Shown piece by piece: positions 6,954 through 13,935 of a stretch of 17,867 nt of DNA. Origin of the DNA: Sediminibacterium sp. (lineage in GTDB: Bacteria; Bacteroidota; Bacteroidia; Chitinophagales; Chitinophagaceae). The stretch is taken from positions 1 through 17,867 of the forward strand of contig JAOASV010000049.1 in assembly GCA_030158535.1 (NCBI GenBank). The letters run 5' to 3'. The notes below the pieces were generated by a model. It searched no databases, was not told the origin of the DNA, and worked only from the letters and a program-made list of their open reading frames with translations. The translations under genes and the position numbers were made by a program. Each line of letters opens with the position of its first letter. Within the stretch, counting starts at the first letter, position 1.

Positions 6954-9900
6954 ATGAGCAACGCCAACAAGCACAAAATTAGAATTGTAACAGCAGCAAG
7001 TTTATTTGATGGGCACGATGCTTCTATCAATATTATGCGCCGAATTTTACAAGCGCAGGGTGCTGAAATTATTCATTTGGGTCATAACAGAACAGCACAA
7101 GAAATAGTTTCCTGTGCCATTGAAGAAGATGCTCAAGCAATTGCTGTAACAAGTTATCAGGGTGGGCATATCGAGTTCTTTAGTTACATGCGTGACTTGC
7201 TCGTAGAAAATGGATATGGACATATCAAAATATTTGGTGGCGGTGGCGGTACCATTTTACCAGAAGAGATTGAACAGTTGCATGCATACGGTATAACAAA
7301 AATTTATTCGCCAGATGATGGAAGACGTTTGGGACTTGAAGGCATGATTAAGGAGCTCATTACATTATCTGATTTTGAAGTTGAAGACAAAGGAGATTTT
7401 AGTAAGCCCTTTACATTAGGTGGTCCTATCGATGTTAGAAATGTTGCAAGAGCTATTACGCGTTTAGAAAACAAGGATGGCCATGAAATAAATATAAATG
7501 CTTCTAATGCACAAATTCCAGTATTAGGAATTACGGGCACAGGTGGTGCAGGTAAGAGTTCTATCACAGATGAAATTGTAAGAAGGTATTTATATTTATT
7601 TCCAAGCAAAACAATTGCTGTAATTTCTGTTGATCCTTCCAAGAAAAAAACAGGCGGCGCATTACTTGGCGACCGCATAAGAATGAATGCTATAGCACAT
7701 CCTAGGGCTTATATGCGCAGTATGGCCACAAGGTCAGAAAATGTAGCGTTGAGTAAACACGTATCAGGTGCTATAGATATTTGTAAAGCCGCAGGGTATG
7801 ATTTTATTATTTTAGAATCTGCCGGTGTTGGACAAAGTGATGCTTCCATTATCGATTATTGTTCGGTGAGTATGTATGCCATGACGCCAGAATATGGAGC
7901 GGCATCACAACTGGAAAAAATAAACATGATTGATTATGCAGATATTATTTGCATGAACAAATTTGACAAGTCTGGTGCAAAAGATGCACTTCATGACGTG
8001 CGTAAGCAGTACAAACGTAGCCATCAATTGTGGGAAGCTGCAGATGAAACACTACCTGTGGTTGGCACCATTGCTGCGCAGTTTAATGATCCTGGTATTC
8101 ATAAACTGGTAGATTTAATTTTTGAAACGGTAGCAGCAAAAACAGGGATCGTTTTTACTCCAACAGCGAGCGTTAATTCAGTTTCTGAAGACTTAAAAAA
8201 AGTAGGACAGCAAGCGCCTATTATTCCGGCTAATAAAGTACGTTACTTGGCTGAAATAGCTGCGAGTAATAGGTCTTATGATGCTTGGGTGTTAGAACAA
8301 GTGGCGCTTGCAACAAAGCTATATCAGCTAAATGGAACTTTAGAAATACTTGGAGCACACAAAAATGACACGGCTATTAGTGAGGTTGCAAAAGCAAAAG
8401 AAAACATAGTAGCCGCGCTAGATCCAAGTTGTAAAACATTGATAGAAAACTGGCCATCTGTTGTAGAAAAATACAGCGCCGATTTTCTAACCTATACCAT
8501 CAGGGATAAAAATATTTCTATTCCACTTACCACAACATCACTGAGTGGTAGTAAAATCGCAAAAGTAATGCTGCCCACTTATACAGACAGTGGTAGTATT
8601 TTAAAATGGCAGTTGCAAGAAAACGTGCCTGGAAAATTTCCGTATACAGCTGGTGTTTTTGAACTTAAAAGAGAAGGCGAAGATCCTACCCGCATGTTTG
8701 CTGGTGAAGGTTGTCCGGAAAGAACCAATAGAAGATTTCATTATGTATCTGTAGATCAACCCGCAATACGTTTATCAACGGCGTTTGATAGTGTTACATT
8801 ATATGGCGAAGACCCTGCAACACGTCCAGATATTTTTGGAAAAATTGGTAATAGTGGTGTAAATATTGCCACTATCGATGATGCCAAAAAATTATACAGT
8901 GGCTTTGATTTGTGCGATCCAAAAACATCAGTGAGTATGACCATTAATGGTCCAGCTCCTATTATTTTGGCCTTTTTTATGCATGCTGCTATTGATCAAC
9001 TTTGTGAAAAATGGATTGCATCTAATAATGCGCAGGATCTTATTCAAAAAGCATTTCAAAGTAAATATGGTGCTATCGCAGCTCCTCAATATGCGGTGTC
9101 AGATAGTGGCGATACACTTCCTGAAGGTAATAATGGACTAGGTCTTCAATTACTTGGATTAAGTGGCGACGAAGTACTACCTCCGGATGTGTATGCAACC
9201 ATAAAAGCACAAGCGCTGTCTAGTGTGCGCGGCACGGTGCAAGCAGATATTTTAAAAGAAGACCAGGCTCAAAACACTTGTATTTTTTCTACTGAGTTTG
9301 CGCTTAAATTAATGGGCGATGTACAATCCTATTTTATTACCCATAAAGTACAAAACTTTTATAGTGTAAGTATTAGCGGTTATCATATTGCAGAAGCGGG
9401 AGCCAATCCAATTACCCAACTTGCATTCACACTCGCCAATGGATTTACTTATGTAGAATATTATTTAAGTAGGGGCATGCATATCGATGATTTTGCGCCT
9501 AACTTATCATTTTTCTTTAGCAATGGTATGGACCCAGAGTATAGTGTGATTGGTAGAGTTGCCAGAAGAATTTGGGCCAAAGCCATTAAATTAAAATACA
9601 AAGGAAACGAGCGTTCTCAAAAATTAAAATACCATATTCAAACAAGTGGAAGAAGCTTGCATGCGCAAGAAATTGATTTTAATGATATTAGAACAACGCT
9701 GCAAGCGCTTTACGCAATCTATGACAACTGTAATAGTTTGCATACCAACGCTTACGATGAAGCCATCACAACCCCTACCGAAGAAAGTGTGAGAAGAGCG
9801 ATGGCCATTCAATTAATTATCAATAAAGAACTGGGTGCAGCTAAAACTGAAAACTTTATTCAGGGTAGCTTTGCCATTGAGGCCTTAACAGATTTAGTAG

Positions 9901-10328
9901 AAGAAGCGGTATTAATTGAGTTTGAAAAAATTAGCGAAAGAGGTGGTGTGCTAGGTGCTATGGAAAGAATGTACCAGCGTAATAAAATTCAGGAAGAGAG
10001 CATGTACTACGAAACGCTGAAACATACCGGAGAACTCCCAATTGTTGGCGTGAATAGTTTTTTAAATAAAAAAGGAAGTCCTACGATTTTACCTACCGAA
10101 GTGATTCGTTCTACGACAATCGAAAAGGAAAGGCAAATTGATAATTTACATGCTTTTTGGAAACGCAATGAAGAAGTGGCCCCTGTTAAAATTGCAGCCT
10201 TAAAAAAGGCGGCAATTGCTAATGAAAACCTATTTGAATCACTGATGGACGCTGTCAAATATTGTTCTTTGGGTCAAATTACCGAAGCTTTATATGAAGT
10301 GGGTGGGCAATATAGAAGAAATATGTAA
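6954..10328 (+). CDS. icmF: Fused isobutyryl-CoA mutase IcmF (B12 domain, G-protein chaperone, mutase)
   Basis: IcmF uses adenosylcobalamin to interconvert isobutyryl-CoA and n-butyryl-CoA and carries its own GTPase chaperone. I place the start at the ATG at 6954 (1124 residues); the frame extends four codons further to a TTG at 6942. Numbering from that TTG, the B12-binding domain (about 14-145) has DGHDAS with base-off ligand His25. The MeaB-like GTPase (about 190-400) has P-loop GTGGAGKS (199-206) and NKFD (339-342). The mutase domain (about 555-1128) includes the SGYH histidine, His815. Two specificity positions fit isobutyryl-CoA rather than methylmalonyl-CoA: Phe573 where methylmalonyl-CoA mutase has Tyr89, and Gln777 (AQNTC) where it has Arg207. 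No methylmalonyl-CoA pathway genes are adjacent. It could support valine breakdown or fatty-acid branching. The family call is very firm. Confidence 0.95.
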   Translation: MSNANKHKIRIVTAASLFDGHDASINIMRRILQAQGAEIIHLGHNRTAQEIVSCAIEEDAQAIAVTSYQGGHIEFFSYMRDLLVENGYGHIKIFGGGGGTILPEEIEQLHAYGITKIYSPDDGRRLGLEGMIKELITLSDFEVEDKGDFSKPFTLGGPIDVRNVARAITRLENKDGHEININASNAQIPVLGITGTGGAGKSSITDEIVRRYLYLFPSKTIAVISVDPSKKKTGGALLGDRIRMNAIAHPRAYMRSMATRSENVALSKHVSGAIDICKAAGYDFIILESAGVGQSDASIIDYCSVSMYAMTPEYGAASQLEKINMIDYADIICMNKFDKSGAKDALHDVRKQYKRSHQLWEAADETLPVVGTIAAQFNDPGIHKLVDLIFETVAAKTGIVFTPTASVNSVSEDLKKVGQQAPIIPANKVRYLAEIAASNRSYDAWVLEQVALATKLYQLNGTLEILGAHKNDTAISEVAKAKENIVAALDPSCKTLIENWPSVVEKYSADFLTYTIRDKNISIPLTTTSLSGSKIAKVMLPTYTDSGSILKWQLQENVPGKFPYTAGVFELKREGEDPTRMFAGEGCPERTNRRFHYVSVDQPAIRLSTAFDSVTLYGEDPATRPDIFGKIGNSGVNIATIDDAKKLYSGFDLCDPKTSVSMTINGPAPIILAFFMHAAIDQLCEKWIASNNAQDLIQKAFQSKYGAIAAPQYAVSDSGDTLPEGNNGLGLQLLGLSGDEVLPPDVYATIKAQALSSVRGTVQADILKEDQAQNTCIFSTEFALKLMGDVQSYFITHKVQNFYSVSISGYHIAEAGANPITQLAFTLANGFTYVEYYLSRGMHIDDFAPNLSFFFSNGMDPEYSVIGRVARRIWAKAIKLKYKGNERSQKLKYHIQTSGRSLHAQEIDFNDIRTTLQALYAIYDNCNSLHTNAYDEAITTPTEESVRRAMAIQLIINKELGAAKTENFIQGSFAIEALTDLVEEAVLIEFEKISERGGVLGAMERMYQRNKIQEESMYYETLKHTGELPIVGVNSFLNKKGSPTILPTEVIRSTTIEKERQIDNLHAFWKRNEEVAPVKIAALKKAAIANENLFESLMDAVKYCSLGQITEALYEVGGQYRRNM

Positions 10329-10373
10329 CTACCATTATTTTATTTAATTTAGTGGTCTAAACTACATTTTCGT

Positions 10374-10964
10374 ATGCGTTTCATGCTTATTCGTACACTC
10401 TTTTTTGCGCTAGCACTAATCCCAACTGTATTAATGGCGCAGGGTCGTCGAATAGATACCACTATGAAAGTGGGTAAAGCAGGCTACCGTATCAATTGCT
10501 ATAATAAATCTTCTGAAAAAAATCCAATCACCATTTATCCGGTTGGTTTTGAAAGTGAAGCGCGCGATTTTAGTTTTGAATTAAAAGGTGTTTTAATTGG
10601 TACAGAAGTAGATGATTTAAATAAAGATGGTTTTCCTGAATTACTATTGTACGTTACGAGTTTTGACTCATTAAATAAAAGCTCGGTGATTGCTATTAGC
10701 TCTCAAGAAAATAAATCGGTAGCACCGATAGTTTTTCCAGACATACTCGATGATCCTAGGTTACGTGATGGTTATAAAGGCGCAGATAAGTATATGCTTT
10801 TAGAAGGTGTTTTAATGCGTACTTATCCTTTGTATGAAAAAGATGCAAATGGTGTGCAACAACCTACTGGCAAAATGCGCCGATTGATGTACCGTGTAGC
10901 ACCAGGAGAACAAGGTTCTTTAAAATTTGTAGTGGCGCGGTTTTACGACTTTCAGAAAAAGTAA
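10374..10964 (+). CDS. Exported small protein resembling the PliI lysozyme-inhibitor family
   Basis: This 196-residue protein has a clear Sec signal peptide (about residues 1-22, cleavage likely in MA-QG), so it is periplasmic or secreted. The mature part contains an EF-hand-like segment, DLNKDGFPEL (81-90), then YKGADKYMLLEGVLMR (about 134-149), then a PTGKMRRLMYR strand (164-174). From memory this order resembles PliI, the periplasmic inhibitor of invertebrate-type lysozyme. The loop between these blocks (TSFDSLNKSSV) lacks the glycine/serine-rich SG-x-x-Y inhibitory motif known for that group, so inhibition of lysozyme is doubtful; only fold-level similarity is proposed. The start is an ATG 45 bases after the icmF stop, on the same strand. 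TACATTTT (10363-10370) just before it is a near match to the -7 consensus. It nearly touches porZ at its 3' end (2-base gap). Confidence 0.65.
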   Translation: MRFMLIRTLFFALALIPTVLMAQGRRIDTTMKVGKAGYRINCYNKSSEKNPITIYPVGFESEARDFSFELKGVLIGTEVDDLNKDGFPELLLYVTSFDSLNKSSVIAISSQENKSVAPIVFPDILDDPRLRDGYKGADKYMLLEGVLMRTYPLYEKDANGVQQPTGKMRRLMYRVAPGEQGSLKFVVARFYDFQKK

Positions 10965-10966
10965 TT

Positions 10967-13213
10967 TTATCTACCCTGAACAATTGTAATTTTTGTTGCG
11001 ATCTTTTCAGTACCACTATCGTCTCTGCAAATAACCAAGTAAACCCCGCTGGCTACTTTTACGCCATTTGTGTTTTTACCATCCCAAATAGCTTGCCCAC
11101 CTAACGCTCTAGTTTGATACACGAGCGCACCATACAAGTTGGTGATTTTTACGAGCGCATTATTGGTTAGGCCTCTAATAGCTATGCTGCTATTGTATCC
11201 TGGCGGAACAGGATTTGGAAATACGAGTACTTTTTGCTGCGTACTTACTGCTTCTGTAGCCGTACTTCTAAAACTACAAAGCCCATTATTCGTAGCTATG
11301 AAAACCTCACCGGTTAGGGGGTCTATAGAAATTTTAGAAATATCATTGCCGGGTAATGGACTATTGTTTGTTGAAAATCTATATATAACTTTTTCTCCGG
11401 TTGCGCTGATGAGCCAAACGCCATTTTTGGTACCCACCCATTTTCTGTCGGCACCGTCAACTGCAATGGTTTGTACATTTTCATCTTTAAATAAAAGTCC
11501 TGCAAATCTATCTTGCTGCACAACAGGTAATAGTGCGTCGCAACCTGCTGGCGTAAAAATATTTTCGGTACACTGTATAATTCCAATACCTCTATCAGTA
11601 CCTACCCATATAAATCCATTTTTATCTTTTGCAGTGCAGTTTACTTGGTTGCTGGGTAGGTTTCCAATTCCTGTTCCTGCTTTATATTGTTTCCATTTAT
11701 CATCTGCAGTAGTGGGTAAGGAAGTTCCAGGGTTGTAAACAAGTAGTCCATTTGCATTTGTGGTAACACACCAAACTTGTCCTAGATCATCTAATTCTAA
11801 TGCACCCGCATCTGTTAAACCATAAGGGTTTGTAAATCCGGTCCATTTGCCATCCGGTTGGTATACATGGAGTGAAATAGCTGTGCCTGCGTTGCTTACC
11901 CAACTATTTCCTTTGGTATCAGTGGCTACACCGGTTGTAAAACAAGTGTTATTTGCTGCACCCTTAAGGCTACTATTACGTGCGTCAAAAATTTGAACTT
12001 TGTTATTTTGCCATTTTGCTACACCCATTTGTGCGGTACTGAGCCAAATGCTATTGTCTAGATGATTGATTGCAATAGAGTGAACCCCTGTTACGGTATC
12101 TAAACCATTTTGTATTTGCCATTTTCCATTTTCTAGAACCGTCAATCCTTTTTTTGATGTAGAAGCAGCTAATACACCAGTACTTGTGGCTAGCAGTGCC
12201 GTGGTAATTTGCCCGCTTGGTCCACCCGGAATAATTTTTACAAAACTACTTGTACTAGGGTCTAATTTAATGAGGCCCGTTACACTGTCACTGATCCAAA
12301 TGATGCCATTTGAAAAAATAGAGGCAGTAGGGTCTATGAATATAGCAGGTTGTTCAAAAATAAGCCCAGTTGCATTACCCATGGTTAATTGGTGCACGCG
12401 TGCTTTGCTTGTTTGTTTATCCGTTGTTGCGATGGTAATTTTTTGTTCATTAAACTGCCAGGATTTTATTTGTTCCGATGCTTTATAAAATAAAGTAGTG
12501 TTAGCACTAGCCTGAATAAGTAAGAGACTATCATTTTTTTCAATGATGAGGCCAGTAGGTGTACTACTTATTTTTTTTACGGGTATTGTGTTTGATGCAT
12601 TATAAAATACAGTCCAAGATTTCGCGTCCGCAATATTTGTGTTTGTTGTAGCAGTCGTATAAATGCCATTAGCTGTAGCAGCATACCAATTACCAAGGCT
12701 TTTAGTAAGTGAAAAAACGTCTAACGTATTTCCATTAGCACCTAAAATCCAACTTTCTTTTATTTCGTATTTGAATAAGTCAATAACTACAATACCAATG
12801 TTGGTGCTTACGTAGGCCATTCCTTTATCAGCGTATATCGAATTGATTTTTTGAATGCGACTTGTTCTTACCAGGTCATAGATATTTTTTACAAGACCTC
12901 CTTTGATTACATCCAAATTATTATTGGTATAAGCAACCACCAGTTGTTCCGTTTCAGTATCCCAGCAAATGTTAGCGATTGAGGCTTCTGATAAACCGGT
13001 TAACTTATTAAAGTATTCGAACTGACCCGTATTGTTGGTGCTAAAAATAGCCTCCGGAGTAGCCGTATAAATTTTATCTCCTTGTACAACTTCTAATGTT
13101 CCTGCATAACTATGGTGCACACGCCAGCTTCCAATAGGAGGTGCTTGGGCAAATGCATGAGATGTAAACATCCAATAGCCAATAAAAAATAGAATCCGCT
13201 TTAGCAGTAACAT
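10967..13213 (-). CDS. porZ: Type IX secretion system protein PorZ (beta-propeller repeats plus C-terminal sorting-type domain)
   Basis: PorZ is a surface component of the T9SS attachment complex with PorU, PorV and PorQ, helping to anchor cargo to anionic lipopolysaccharide. The 748-residue product has a signal peptide (about 1-22, AFA-Q). The mature N-terminus starts with IGSWRVHHSYAG and continues through KIYTATPEAIF, KLTGLSEASIANICWD and LVVAYTNNNLDVI, which is the characteristic PorZ propeller start as I recall it. Propeller repeats, with blades such as NSIWLSTAQMGV, GFIWVGTDRGIG and DRKWVGTKNGVW, run to about residue 660. A C-terminal domain (about 665-748) has FPNPVPPG, IWDGKNTNGVKVASGVYLV and a closing KITIV strand, like T9SS type A sorting domains. 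The length matches P. gingivalis PorZ (about 776). It lies 23 bases after the response regulator gene, so the two may be co-transcribed. The alternative is an ordinary T9SS cargo propeller protein. Confidence 0.8.
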   Translation of the reverse strand: MLLLKRILFFIGYWMFTSHAFAQAPPIGSWRVHHSYAGTLEVVQGDKIYTATPEAIFSTNNTGQFEYFNKLTGLSEASIANICWDTETEQLVVAYTNNNLDVIKGGLVKNIYDLVRTSRIQKINSIYADKGMAYVSTNIGIVVIDLFKYEIKESWILGANGNTLDVFSLTKSLGNWYAATANGIYTTATTNTNIADAKSWTVFYNASNTIPVKKISSTPTGLIIEKNDSLLLIQASANTTLFYKASEQIKSWQFNEQKITIATTDKQTSKARVHQLTMGNATGLIFEQPAIFIDPTASIFSNGIIWISDSVTGLIKLDPSTSSFVKIIPGGPSGQITTALLATSTGVLAASTSKKGLTVLENGKWQIQNGLDTVTGVHSIAINHLDNSIWLSTAQMGVAKWQNNKVQIFDARNSSLKGAANNTCFTTGVATDTKGNSWVSNAGTAISLHVYQPDGKWTGFTNPYGLTDAGALELDDLGQVWCVTTNANGLLVYNPGTSLPTTADDKWKQYKAGTGIGNLPSNQVNCTAKDKNGFIWVGTDRGIGIIQCTENIFTPAGCDALLPVVQQDRFAGLLFKDENVQTIAVDGADRKWVGTKNGVWLISATGEKVIYRFSTNNSPLPGNDISKISIDPLTGEVFIATNNGLCSFRSTATEAVSTQQKVLVFPNPVPPGYNSSIAIRGLTNNALVKITNLYGALVYQTRALGGQAIWDGKNTNGVKVASGVYLVICRDDSGTEKIATKITIVQGR

Positions 13214-13236
13214 GCATTAAAAATAATTCATAAAAA

Positions 13237-13887
13237 CTATAGTACTGCCAAGTTATTTTTGATGGCAAATAATGCGAGGCCCACCCTGGTTTTAACGTCT
13301 ATCTTTTTAAACAAATGATCCCGGTAGGTATCTACTGTACGCGGACTGATAAACATGATGTCGGCAATTTCTTTGTAGGTTTTGTCGGTACAAACCCAGC
13401 CCATAAAGGCTTTTTCCTTGTCTGTTAATTGATTGACCTGATCTTGTTGTTTTTTTAGTGCCGATTCATCACCAATATAATGGATGAGTTTATCAGAAAC
13501 CATATCGTTGCTAAAATAACCGTACTTTTTTATTTCGTTGAAGGCGGTATAGAGTAGCATGGGTTCCGAATTCTTTAATAAATAACCATGACATCCATTT
13601 TTTAGCATTTGTATGATGGCATAATCGTTCTCATACATGCTGAGTGCAATGATTTTTGTATCGGGTAAATTTTGTCGAATCCACTGCGCTGTTTGATACC
13701 CATCCATTTCTGGCATATTTATATCTAACAGCACAATGCTTGGGGCTTTGTTTTTTTTGAGGGACTCGATAAATAAAAGGCCGTTGCCCGCTTCAATGGT
13801 TACTTTATAACCCTTAAATTCAGCAATCATATTGGCAAGTCCAGCCCGCATGAGGCGGTGATCATCTACAATTGCAATGGATATCAT
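13237..13887 (-). CDS. NarL/FixJ-family response regulator (receiver plus LuxR helix-turn-helix)
   Basis: The product is a DNA-binding response regulator. I choose the ATG at 13887 (216 residues, MISIAIVDDHRLMR); the frame extends three codons further to a GTG at 13896, but the ATG gives the normal N-terminus for this family. The receiver domain (about 1-120) has Asp8-Asp9, phosphoacceptor Asp55 (LLDINMP), Ser83 and Lys105. The LuxR-type domain (about 152-213) has LTDKEKAF, the helix KEIADIMFISPRTVDTYRDHLFKKI, and a final helix, as in NarL. No histidine kinase is adjacent, so it is an orphan in this window; the cognate kinase is probably elsewhere. It sits 23 bases before porZ and 48 bases after the large hydrolase stop, all on the same strand. 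Its targets cannot be read from sequence, and PorX, the known T9SS regulator, is a different type of protein. Confidence 0.92.
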   Translation of the reverse strand: MISIAIVDDHRLMRAGLANMIAEFKGYKVTIEAGNGLLFIESLKKNKAPSIVLLDINMPEMDGYQTAQWIRQNLPDTKIIALSMYENDYAIIQMLKNGCHGYLLKNSEPMLLYTAFNEIKKYGYFSNDMVSDKLIHYIGDESALKKQQDQVNQLTDKEKAFMGWVCTDKTYKEIADIMFISPRTVDTYRDHLFKKIDVKTRVGLALFAIKNNLAVL

Positions 13888-13896
13888 TAGCGCCAC

Positions 13897-13914
13897 GCAC
13901 TTTAATAATAGTGC
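13897..13914 (-). other. Short hairpin just upstream of the response regulator start
   Basis: On the minus strand GCACT-ATTATTAA-AGTGC forms a perfect 5-bp stem with an 8-base loop, ending 9 bases before the chosen ATG at 13887 and directly before the alternative GTG at 13896. There is no T-run after it, so it is not a terminator of the upstream hydrolase gene. It could affect translation initiation or be a protein-binding dyad. A 5-bp stem can also arise by chance. Confidence 0.3.
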
Positions 13915-13935
13915 TTGACAGTAAGGTAAACAATT

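Noticed and set aside
7304..7678. Open frame (124 codons) on the minus strand opposite the icmF GTPase region
   Set aside because: It runs across the conserved P-loop region of icmF and has no domain or start signal of its own.
10347..10361. TTTAG-TGGT-CTAAA stem as a terminator after icmF
   Set aside because: The stem has only 5 weak pairs and is not followed by a T-run.
11139..11738. Long open frame (199 codons) on the plus strand opposite porZ
   Set aside because: It lies entirely inside the well-supported porZ reading frame, its translation has no recognisable domain, and porZ explains the region.
10967..13213. Hybrid two-component sensor with propeller repeats joined to the neighbouring response regulator
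   Set aside because: The propeller protein has no kinase or membrane domain. It has a PorZ-type N-terminus and a sorting-type C-terminus, so PorZ is the better reading.
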